From contig BNXY01000068.1 in the NCBI GenBank assembly GCA_025999935.1, positions 1-9,690 on the forward strand: DNA of 9,690 nt, read 5' to 3'. The position numbers and the translations under genes are program-made. This stretch comes from Bacteroidia bacterium (GTDB lineage Bacteria; Bacteroidota; Bacteroidia; Bacteroidales; Azobacteroidaceae). Below are positions 1-6,296 of the stretch, one piece after another. The stretch's first letter is position 1. Each line of letters begins with the position of its first letter. The notes beneath the pieces are model-generated. The model was not told the DNA's origin. It made no database searches and saw only the letters and a program-made list of their open reading frames with translations.

Positions 1-623
1 CGGAGGAAAATACCGTCACCGAGCCTTATCCTTATAACTTTTTTACGGTGCGCAACGAAGATATCTTTACCGTCCTGCCTGTTTCCGGACAGACGCAGTA
101 CCTGCATTTTTATCCGCAGAACGTGCTTCGGGAATTTACTTTTTTGATTCGGGATGTGGAAGGTGTAGCGAATATAAGCAGTGCATCCGGCGCAATTTCC
201 GGCATGTCTTCGACCTACCGGATGTGCGACGGCGTGAAGGGTGTCGAACCTGCTACCGTGCTCTTCGGTAGCCGGCAGGGACGGGTAACTTGGGCGGGCG
301 ATTCCATTACGGGCGCGTTTTGCACTTTTGGCCCTGCCGATATTGAGCATTTTCGCAACCGGCTTACCGTTGGGGTTATTTCTGCTGCGCGGGGATATTA
401 TTTTGGCACTTGGGAAGAAACGGTGCGCGAGCAGATAGCGGGTGCGCTGGGCGAACACGGGACTTGGGAAGAGCAGTTGGCCTGGCGGCTTCAAAACGAA
501 GGATACGATATTGTGCTTCAAAATGACGGGCGGCTGGTAATTCCAGACGAACCTGGCGACGGCACCTTTATTATTGATGTGGGGGACTACGACAATGTGG
601 TGGTGCCGCTGCCGCTAAGGTAG
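1..623 (+). CDS. DUF5119-like fimbrial accessory protein, 3' end only (left-truncated)
   Basis: The reading frame is open from base 3 to the TAG at 621-623, so the GTG at 48 is very unlikely to be the start; the gene begins outside the window. About 206 residues are visible. The pattern fits what I know of DUF5119, a Bacteroidales family related to FimB/Mfa2 pilus anchor or assembly proteins: a segment YNFFTVRNEDIFTV, then LHFYPQNVLREFTFLIRDVEG, then SGMSSTY, then ITGAFCTFG, and a C-terminal stretch GTFIIDVGDYDNVVVPLP. Such proteins are usually lipoproteins encoded beside fimbrillins, and here the next gene on the same strand is a fimbrillin-like lipoprotein. An 18-residue unit beginning GTWEE occurs twice (DNA from 405 and from 459), an apparent small internal duplication. 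The stop codon lies inside a perfect palindrome (620-647), so the natural C-terminus may have been altered by repeat insertion. The family call is from memory of motifs, not a search; a diverged Mfa2-like protein is the alternative. Confidence 0.65.
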   Translation, partial: EENTVTEPYPYNFFTVRNEDIFTVLPVSGQTQYLHFYPQNVLREFTFLIRDVEGVANISSASGAISGMSSTYRMCDGVKGVEPATVLFGSRQGRVTWAGDSITGAFCTFGPADIEHFRNRLTVGVISAARGYYFGTWEETVREQIAGALGEHGTWEEQLAWRLQNEGYDIVLQNDGRLVIPDEPGDGTFIIDVGDYDNVVVPLPLR

Positions 624-647
624 GGGCAAGGCGCGCCTTGCCCCTAC
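620..647. repeat. 28-bp perfect palindrome overlapping a stop codon
   Basis: Bases 620-647 are a perfect inverted repeat centred between 633 and 634, with half-site GTAGGGGCAAGGCG and no loop. The TAG that ends the DUF5119-like gene (621-623) is part of it. In RNA it would form a G+C-rich hairpin without a T-run after it. Palindromes of this style are commonly dispersed REP/MITE-like intergenic elements; whether this one is multicopy cannot be seen here. Confidence 0.85.
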
Positions 648-650
648 AAT

Positions 651-745
651 CCGCCAATCATGGGATTGCGGGTCAAGCCCGCAATGACAGAGATTGGCGG
701 GGGGGTTGCGGGTCAAGCCCGCAATGACAGATTTTATAATGACAG
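651..745. repeat. Pair of 25-bp hairpin repeats with a degenerate third end
   Basis: The same 25-bp unit occurs at 666-690 and 706-730, 40 bp apart. Each unit has a 7-bp stem (TTGCGGG / CCCGCAA) with loop TCAAG, followed by TGACAG. A partial third copy of the tail, AATGACAG, is at 738-745. The first copy is also enclosed by a 9-bp inverted pair, CCGCCAATC at 651-659 and GATTGGCGG at 692-700. This looks like a clustered palindromic intergenic repeat of a kind found dispersed in many bacterial genomes. Two copies with unlike flanks do not make a CRISPR array. Confidence 0.8.
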
Positions 746-875
746 GTTTATTTGGACTATATTTTGCAAAATTAGTAATAGAGAGTTTTTATGTATTATT
801 TTTTTAATTTTTAATTTAGTTTTTTTACAAAAGTGAGTTTTTAAGGTATTTATTAAAATTTAATTTTTTTACAAA
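746..875 (+). promoter_or_regulatory. A/T-rich leader with a 20-bp direct repeat ahead of the fimbrillin gene
   Basis: This stretch contains no ORF. It is very A/T-rich, which is typical of Bacteroidales leaders. Two 20-bp copies of AATTTARTTTTTTTACAAAA lie at 813-832 and 857-876, differing at one base; the second copy ends on the first base of the start codon. They could be a duplicated regulatory site or a slippage product. A poor -7-like string TATATTTTG is at 758-766 (one base too long between TA and TTTG), with no convincing -33 TTTG at the proper distance, so I do not assign a promoter. No Shine-Dalgarno sequence is visible. Confidence 0.5.
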
Positions 876-2711
876 ATGAAAAAAAATCTTTTTTGTTTAA
901 GTATGCTGGCAATTGCATTAATAATAAGCAGTTGCAGCAATGACCTCGACGAAGGTCAAACGCCGGCCGTTAACAACAGCGGTCATGCAATCAAGTTCGA
1001 TTCCTGGGCAAACAAACAGCTCCGGGCGGCGGCTACCAAAGCCGAAGATGTTACGGATTTTGCCGTGCTGGCTACGGATACCGCCACGGGGGCGATAGAT
1101 CCGGTGCTTATCGACGGTAAGGTCGTTATCGGCAGCAACGCGTCGGGCTGGACTTACTCGCCGCTTGCCTTTTGGCCGGAAACAGCCGCGGTTAATTTCT
1201 TTGCTTTCTCTCCGACGGCGGCAGTGGGTATTACCAAGGGTGCAACAGAATTGGTGGGTCAAAACGATAAGAACCCAGGCGGGCCGCCAACCCCGGTAAC
1301 TATCGAATACGAGTTGCCCACCACGCTTACCGACCAGGTGGACTTGCTGGTGGCCCGTCATTCCGGCACTTATGCCGCTGAAGGCGCTTCCGGGGTTACC
1401 TTGAATTTCCGCCATGCCCTTTCGCGTGTCCTGTTCCAGATCAAGAGCGAAAGTTCGATGGATTTTATCGTGTCGAGCATCAAGTTGAAAAACCTCAAGG
1501 GCAAAGCTACGCTGGATTTGAACGATGTGCCCAAGGATACGGACCTGTTCCCTTACCCGACCGACAATGCGACCATCGTTTCGCCGGGCTACCAAGTGCA
1601 TTGGGTAGATGACGGCACAACCGTCGTTGACCTGGATGCAAATCTTTCAGATACTCTTGTTGTGGGTGGCGGCGCCTGGACTAATGTTGTCGCAGACGCC
1701 GATGCGCTTTACGTTATTCCGCAGGAAAACAGCGAAATTTCGACTTTGTCGAGAACCACCGAGATAACAACAAATCCTACTCTCGCTCCTGCCACCCAGT
1801 TTTATATCGAAATTACCTATCGGGAAAAAGGCGCCGGTGCGACAAACAGGACTTATGCGGTTCCTGTTCCGGCTATTGTGGGCGATGCGTATGCTTCTTC
1901 CATCGCGTTTGAAATGGAACGGCAATATACCTTCCAGTTTGAATTGTTTGGTAAAAAACCCATCGAATTTAAGGGTGTTACGGTAAGTAAATACGATACA
2001 GTTGAACAGGAAGAGCCGCTTCGTTTGCACTGGGCGGGTTCAAACATCTATTATGACGCTACGCTTAAGCACCTGACGTTTGCCGACTACAATGATAAGA
2101 GCAAAGAGCAGTATCAGGGAGTTTATTTCCAGTGGGGTAGCCTTATAGGTATCTCGTCTTCAGGCGGATATACTACCGGTAATACGGTGACTTATCAAAA
2201 GGGAGTCGAGGCCGCCGCTACCGATGCTCCGGCTTGGACGGCTATTCCTCACGTTACGACTGATCCCGCTCCTTATGATTTTAAATACCTGACCACAGTC
2301 CATGACACTACCAAGAATATAGGCGATATATGCAAGTATTTAACAGAGCTGGGTTATGCTCCAAAGGGTAAACGCTGGCGTATGCCGACTGGGCCTGAGT
2401 TTGGATACGCGAGCGATTACGGTAATGTTGGCGCCGCCACTTGGCCTGCTGTTTCTCCCGTGAATGCAGACGGCACCGATCTTTTTGCCAACGGAAAGCA
2501 GTTGCGAAAATTAAACACTCCGATCTTCCCCGCTTCCGGGTATCGTAACTATTTGACGGGTGGATTGGCCAGCGTGGGTACGTACGGCTATGCATGGTCA
2601 TCATCACCGAGCAGCTCTAACGCCTTCAACTTGGGCTTCGATAGCGCAGCGGTGAGCTCAGTGGGCAGCAGTCGGGCGCTCGGCTTCTCTGTCCGCTGTG
2701 TTGCAGAATAA
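876..2711 (+). CDS. Fimbrillin-like lipoprotein with C-terminal FISUMP domain (candidate pilus-tip adhesin)
   Basis: A 611-residue surface lipoprotein. Residues 1-20 form a lipoprotein signal ending ISSC (Cys20), followed by acidic SNDLDE, which resembles the surface-export signal of Bacteroidota lipoproteins. QLR50-AAA could be the arginine cleavage site used when type V pilins are matured (inference). Residues about 35-360 look like a fimbrillin (Mfa-like): LAFWPETAAVNFFAFSP at 97-113, DQVDLLVA at 153-160 and LNFRHALSRVLFQIK at 176-190. Residues about 383-611 look like FISUMP (Fib_succ_major, a C-type-lectin-like fold): HWAGSNIYYD, KGKRWRMPTGPEF, FPASGYRNY, YGYAWSSS and the ending GFSVRCV. 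Members with this end are known targets of diversity-generating retroelements in gut Bacteroidales pili. The ATG at 876 starts the signal peptide directly, so the start is secure. G+C is higher than in the minus-strand genes. The gene follows a DUF5119-like gene and ends in its own terminator. The domain call is confident; the tip position in a pilus is inferred. Confidence 0.87.
   Translation: MKKNLFCLSMLAIALIISSCSNDLDEGQTPAVNNSGHAIKFDSWANKQLRAAATKAEDVTDFAVLATDTATGAIDPVLIDGKVVIGSNASGWTYSPLAFWPETAAVNFFAFSPTAAVGITKGATELVGQNDKNPGGPPTPVTIEYELPTTLTDQVDLLVARHSGTYAAEGASGVTLNFRHALSRVLFQIKSESSMDFIVSSIKLKNLKGKATLDLNDVPKDTDLFPYPTDNATIVSPGYQVHWVDDGTTVVDLDANLSDTLVVGGGAWTNVVADADALYVIPQENSEISTLSRTTEITTNPTLAPATQFYIEITYREKGAGATNRTYAVPVPAIVGDAYASSIAFEMERQYTFQFELFGKKPIEFKGVTVSKYDTVEQEEPLRLHWAGSNIYYDATLKHLTFADYNDKSKEQYQGVYFQWGSLIGISSSGGYTTGNTVTYQKGVEAAATDAPAWTAIPHVTTDPAPYDFKYLTTVHDTTKNIGDICKYLTELGYAPKGKRWRMPTGPEFGYASDYGNVGAATWPAVSPVNADGTDLFANGKQLRKLNTPIFPASGYRNYLTGGLASVGTYGYAWSSSPSSSNAFNLGFDSAAVSSVGSSRALGFSVRCVAE
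2610..2711 (+). other. Candidate variable region plus conserved 3' tail of the FISUMP domain
   Basis: Codons 579-602 (2610-2681) lie between the fixed core YGYAWSSS and the fixed end GFSVRCVAE. Thirteen of these 24 codons end in C and differ mainly in their first two bases (AGC, GGC, TTC, AAC, GCC, CTC), as expected if AAC codons of a template were mutated at adenines. The tail 2682-2711 would be the constant 3' homology. No template repeat or reverse transcriptase lies in the window, so a DGR target status is a hypothesis based on the family and the codon pattern. Confidence 0.35.
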
Positions 2712-2775
2712 TGGTATATATTCGATAGGTGCAAATTCATTCGCGCCGGTGTCGGGTATATTTTTACGTGTGTGT

Positions 2776-2813
2776 AGTGTGGAGGCGCGGTTGTGTGTCT
2801 CCACACTTTTTTT
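2776..2813 (+). terminator. Rho-independent terminator of the fimbrillin gene
   Basis: A perfect 9-bp stem AGTGTGGAG (2776-2784) pairs with CTCCACACT (2799-2807) around a 14-base loop, followed at once by a run of seven T (2807-2813). It sits 65 bp after the stop codon of the plus-strand fimbrillin gene. The T-run is on one side only, so it works for plus-strand transcription; no clear terminator for the converging rlmN transcript is visible in 2814-2888. Confidence 0.88.
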
Positions 2814-2888
2814 AGTTAAGAGTTTGAAAAACACCTAAATTATTGATTATCATTTATATAAAATTTGTGTTGATTTGCGTGTTTTGTG

Positions 2889-3917
2889 TCATTTCTGTTC
2901 TAAAAATACTTTTGAGGAAAGCATTCCACAGGCGGCCAATATATCTTCTCCTCGCGAAGAACGGATGGTTGAAATCAATCCTTTGGAAGACAGATAATCC
3001 CTGAAAGGAACCATTTTAGCTATATCCGTAGCCGGCAAATTGATTCCGGGAATCCGGTGATATTTGATCAGGTTTATCCGGCAAAATAATCCGGATAATA
3101 ATCCGGCCAAATCGCGGGCATGTTTCAAATCGTCGTTCAATCCGCCGAACATAATATATTCGAAAGAAACCCTTCGCTGGTGAGAAAAATCATATTGTTT
3201 GATCAATTCAACAACTTCCGCAATCGGACAGGCTTTTTCTACCGGCATCAAAGCCAATCGTTCTTCGTGATAAGGCGAATGAATACTGATGGCCAAATGG
3301 CATTGACTTTCCGCCAAAAATCGTTTTAATCCGGGAATTAATCCGATGCTTGAAACCGTAATGCGTTTGGGACTGAAGGCAAAACCATAGTCGGCAGTCA
3401 GGATTTCCAAGGCTTTGAATAGTTCATCTACATTGTCCATCGGTTCGCCCATTCCCATAAATACAAAATTCGTCAGCAAATCGCTTTCGGGAACGGACAG
3501 TATTTGATTGATAATTTCTGCGGCTGAAAGTTGGGCGCTGAATTTTTGCTTACCGGTCATACAAAACAAACAATCCATTTTGCACCCCACCTGAGAAGAT
3601 ATGCAAAGCGTAGCTCTTTCTTTATCGGGAATATAAACCGTTTCTATAAATTTGTTTCCGGATACGGGAAAAAGGTATTTTCGGGTTCCGTCAACGGATT
3701 GCTGCTTTCGGGTATAGGTTACACAGCCAACTTCATATTTTTCTTTCAATTTTTCACGCTGAGTCAAAGAAAGATTGGTCATCTCATCTATCGACCGGAC
3801 TTTCTTTTTATACAACCAGCCGGCAATTTGTTTGGCTGTATAAGCAGGCATTTCTAACGATTTGGCAAGCAATTGAAGTGCATCCAAAGTTTTTCCGATC
3901 AAAGGTTCTTTCTCCAT
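2889..3917 (-). CDS. rlmN: 23S rRNA (adenine-2503-C2) / tRNA methyltransferase RlmN
   Basis: A 342-residue radical-SAM enzyme that methylates C2 of adenine 2503 in 23S rRNA and, in characterised members, A37 of certain tRNAs. The 4Fe-4S motif CxxxCxxC is Cys112, Cys116 and Cys119 in VGCKMDCLFCMTGKQ. The two further cysteines of the mechanism are also there: Cys105 in ATLCISSQ, seven residues before the first cluster cysteine as in E. coli RlmN, and Cys330 in DILAACGML, which carries the methyl group. GMGEPMDN (155-162) is the SAM-binding family signature. The length is slightly short of E. coli RlmN (about 380), usual for this phylum. The ATG at 3917 gives a complete N-terminal accessory domain. 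No good promoter is seen in the 32 bp before it, so it is probably read from the foldase gene upstream, subject to the hairpin at 3949-4034. The absence of the extra N-terminal features of Cfr and the housekeeping context favour RlmN over Cfr. Confidence 0.96.
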   Translation of the reverse strand: MEKEPLIGKTLDALQLLAKSLEMPAYTAKQIAGWLYKKKVRSIDEMTNLSLTQREKLKEKYEVGCVTYTRKQQSVDGTRKYLFPVSGNKFIETVYIPDKERATLCISSQVGCKMDCLFCMTGKQKFSAQLSAAEIINQILSVPESDLLTNFVFMGMGEPMDNVDELFKALEILTADYGFAFSPKRITVSSIGLIPGLKRFLAESQCHLAISIHSPYHEERLALMPVEKACPIAEVVELIKQYDFSHQRRVSFEYIMFGGLNDDLKHARDLAGLLSGLFCRINLIKYHRIPGINLPATDIAKMVPFRDYLSSKGLISTIRSSRGEDILAACGMLSSKVFLEQK

Positions 3918-3948
3918 GTTTTTTTGTTTTATAAAAAGTCTCTAAAAA

Positions 3949-4034
3949 CGTCATTTCGAGCGTAGCGAGAAATCTAACATGTTCCGTAGCTGCTACGGTT
4001 GATTGATAGATTTCTCGCTACGCTCGAAATGACG
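3949..4034. repeat. 86-bp palindromic element with 28-bp perfect arms; possible terminator on the minus strand
   Basis: Arms 3949-3976 and 4007-4034 are perfect inverted copies over 28 bp, containing GAGCGTAGCGAGAAATCT. Inside the loop there is a second hairpin, CCGTAGC (3984-3990) with GCTACGG (3992-3998). Read on the minus strand, the direction of the flanking genes, the stem is followed by TTTTT (3944-3948), so it could end or attenuate transcription between the foldase gene and rlmN. From memory, CATTTCGAGCGTAGCGAGAA-type sequences are dispersed repeats in many Bacteroidota genomes, which suggests a mobile REP/MITE-like element. A near-perfect 11-bp tandem repeat (TGACGGTATAA at 4030-4040, TGATGGTATAA at 4041-4051) straddles its right end. 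Confidence 0.9.
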
Positions 4035-4063
4035 GTATAATGATGGTATAAAGCTATTTATAT

Positions 4064-6205
4064 TTAATAAAAGCGGCTTCTGTTATCCTCTACTTTTGCA
4101 TTTTCTTTCAGCAATTGACCGCTGCCTTGCAGAGTGGACGATAAACGGTAATAATTCTGCAAATTAATTTGTTGCTTTTGTGATTCTACATCAAATGTTT
4201 GCTCGCTCTTTTGCTTATCGGTAACCGCCAAAACATACACTGCATTTTTGCCGGCAAACGGTTCTGTAATCTGACCGGCTTCTGCTACAACGGCTTTCGC
4301 ATTTACAATGGGTTCAACACCGATTCCGGTAATCCGCTGCGTTGCAAACGTTACGAATTTCACTTCCTGAGGCTCAACATTCATTGCTGCGGCATAACCA
4401 TCCAATGAAGAAATATTTTTGGCTTTTAAGTTAGCAACTATCTTTTCTCCTTTTTTCTCATTAATCAGTTCCCGTTTCAATAAATCAGAAACTTCTTTTA
4501 ATGAGCGGAAACCGCCTTTTAATGAACCTTCAACAGCAGCTACTATGAAGTAATCCTGACATTCGAATATTTCCGATAATTTACCTCTTTTATTGCTGTT
4601 GGCCCATTTGATAACTTTTCTTGAATCTTCAATCGCAGAAATACCCGCTTGATTTTCATATACCGGAACATCTGTCTGACAAGCATATCCGGCGTCGGAA
4701 GCGGCTGTTTTGAATGTTTCAAGGGTATTGTTCTTTGAAATATATTGATTTAAATCGTTATACATCTTATTATAAGTAGTTTGCGAGGGAGTCACTTCAA
4801 TCTGAATCGTGCCGATTTTATATTTGGAAATATTTTTTGTTTTTTCGGTTATCTGCACTAAGAAATTAGTTCCCATACTGGACTTAACAACAAAAACTTC
4901 ATTCAATTTAGCGTCAAAAAGCGCATCCTTGAATTTTGCATCCACAGCTTGTGTCAAATACGCTTCAGTCGCCCAGCCCAAACTGCCGTCGCTACCGCCG
5001 TTTGTTAAATCCAAAGCCGTTTCTGAGAATGTTTTACCTGATTTTACGACATTGATTACACTATCGGTAAAAGCCGTTAAGCGGGCTTCACTGTCAAATG
5101 CAGGTAAATTAAGGATAGAAACCTTGATCGAATCGGGTCCTTGCTTTGTATCTATCAATTTATAAAGATTGTAAACGTTATCTGCCAAAACCGGCCCATC
5201 CACAGAACCTATAGGAGAACTTTCAACAAAACTTATTACTTCGGGACTCAACTGAGCGGTTGAATTATAGGCATCCAAAAATGAAACTTCCGAATTTTCA
5301 TTGATAATATCCGCCACATCGGAAGCTTTGGCCAATTCGTCTTTCAAATTATCCATTCTTTTGGCGACTTCGGCATAATCTTCTTCGCTGGGAACAATAT
5401 TTACAGCAATATAATCAATCACTTTTGCAGCATCTTGTTTTAAATTGTTTTTGCGTTTCGCATATAACTTGGCGATTTCAGCATCTGCAACTTCCACATC
5501 CGGATCCGGAATTGTAGTTAAAGTTTGGGATACATAATTGAAATCCACGCTCACGGCTTCTTCGTCGTAAGCCGCTTTTGCATCCAATGAATTGGCCACA
5601 ATTGCAGAAGAAACAAGGGTCAAAAATTTACTCTCCAATTTATTTTGGAGAACGCCTTTCTCAACGGATAACCACCAAGTCTTTGCAGAAAGGATTTGCT
5701 GTTGGGCTTCCGGAGAAAGCGCACTCAAATCATCCATTTCTATCGTTTGAAGGACTTGTAATAAATAATTTTTGTCAAATCTTCCGGTTTGCGGATTTTG
5801 GAAATCAGCAATTTGCTGAATGACCGGAGAAATATTATTTCCCATAATCAAATCCGCAAGTTCTTCTTTTCCAACTGCGAAACCTACTTTTTCACTCTCT
5901 TTATTCAACAGTATCGAACCAACCATTTCATCCAATACCGTTTGACGAATCTGATTTTGCATCGCTTCCGTCAAATTCATGCCGTTATTACGACTTTTAA
6001 CATTGTTGGTTCTTTCTTCAATTTTAGCCTGATACTCTTGAATACCGATTGCTTCGCCGTCAACTATCGCAATCTTTTGTTTCGATTGACGGAAAAAAGT
6101 AGAACCGGATTTAAGGAAGTCTCCAATGATAAAAGCGAACAAGGCCACACCGATAACGGTTACCAATAAACCTGCCTTATTCCTTATTTTTTCTAACGTT
6201 GCCAT
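4064..6205 (-). CDS. Membrane-anchored SurA/PpiD-like peptidyl-prolyl isomerase-family foldase
   Basis: A 713-residue protein with one N-terminal membrane segment (about 12-31, GLLVTVIGVALFAFIIGDFL) after a short basic cytoplasmic start, so most of it lies in the periplasm. This is the PpiD layout: anchor, SurA_N-like chaperone part (about 38-250) and a parvulin (PPIC/rotamase) domain at about 355-455. The parvulin part is recognisable from SDGSLGWA (405-412), the following helix with DALF, and the strand FVVKSSMGTNFLVQITE. The HIL motif normally at the start of the domain reads SIL (363-365), so isomerase activity is doubtful and a chaperone role more likely. The C-terminal 250 residues carry a second, degenerate region and end NRSRFY, an ending I recall in Bacteroidales homologues. 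Known relatives assist outer-membrane and secreted protein folding. It starts 91 bp after the CorC-like gene with its own candidate promoter and lies upstream of rlmN in the same direction. Confidence 0.88.
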   Translation of the reverse strand: MATLEKIRNKAGLLVTVIGVALFAFIIGDFLKSGSTFFRQSKQKIAIVDGEAIGIQEYQAKIEERTNNVKSRNNGMNLTEAMQNQIRQTVLDEMVGSILLNKESEKVGFAVGKEELADLIMGNNISPVIQQIADFQNPQTGRFDKNYLLQVLQTIEMDDLSALSPEAQQQILSAKTWWLSVEKGVLQNKLESKFLTLVSSAIVANSLDAKAAYDEEAVSVDFNYVSQTLTTIPDPDVEVADAEIAKLYAKRKNNLKQDAAKVIDYIAVNIVPSEEDYAEVAKRMDNLKDELAKASDVADIINENSEVSFLDAYNSTAQLSPEVISFVESSPIGSVDGPVLADNVYNLYKLIDTKQGPDSIKVSILNLPAFDSEARLTAFTDSVINVVKSGKTFSETALDLTNGGSDGSLGWATEAYLTQAVDAKFKDALFDAKLNEVFVVKSSMGTNFLVQITEKTKNISKYKIGTIQIEVTPSQTTYNKMYNDLNQYISKNNTLETFKTAASDAGYACQTDVPVYENQAGISAIEDSRKVIKWANSNKRGKLSEIFECQDYFIVAAVEGSLKGGFRSLKEVSDLLKRELINEKKGEKIVANLKAKNISSLDGYAAAMNVEPQEVKFVTFATQRITGIGVEPIVNAKAVVAEAGQITEPFAGKNAVYVLAVTDKQKSEQTFDVESQKQQINLQNYYRLSSTLQGSGQLLKENAKVEDNRSRFY

Positions 6206-6247
6206 TTAATTTATTTATTTTTTAGTTTAATTTTTCAAAATTGCGCA

Positions 6248-6280
6248 CGAAGGTACGAAGTTTTGTTGTATTTTTTACAA
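6248..6280 (-). promoter_or_regulatory. Candidate Bacteroidales promoter for the foldase gene
   Basis: On the minus strand TACCTTCG (6248-6255) matches the -7 consensus TAnnTTTG except for one base, and TTG (6278-6280) lies 22 bases upstream as a possible -33 element, slightly farther than usual. Transcription would begin near 6241, giving an A-rich leader of about 35 bases without a Shine-Dalgarno site before the ATG at 6205. The spacing and the one mismatch keep this tentative. Confidence 0.45.
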
Positions 6281-6296
6281 TTTTTTATAAGAAATT

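Noticed and set aside
48..623. GTG at 48 as the start of a complete 191-residue gene
   Set aside because: The frame is open up to the window edge, with family-like residues (PYPYNFFTV) before the GTG, so this is the tail of a longer gene.
651..745. Possible CRISPR array from repeated 25-bp units
   Set aside because: Only two full copies with a 15-bp gap, each a mobile-type hairpin, and no cas gene nearby.
918..1601. Long minus-strand frame opposite the fimbrillin gene
   Set aside because: It is the antisense of a gene with clear fimbrillin motifs and has no recognisable domain; likewise the minus frames at 1647-2030 and 2308-2607 and the plus frames opposite rlmN, the foldase and the CorC-like gene.
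4030..4051. 11-bp near tandem repeat as a target-site duplication of the hairpin element
   Set aside because: Both copies are on the right side and no matching copy exists at the left end, so it is not a flanking duplication.
6266..6280. Inverted repeat TTGTA/TACAA as a terminator of the CorC-like gene
   Set aside because: The stem is only 5 bp of mostly A/T, and the T-run lies on the plus strand, the wrong side for the minus-strand gene.
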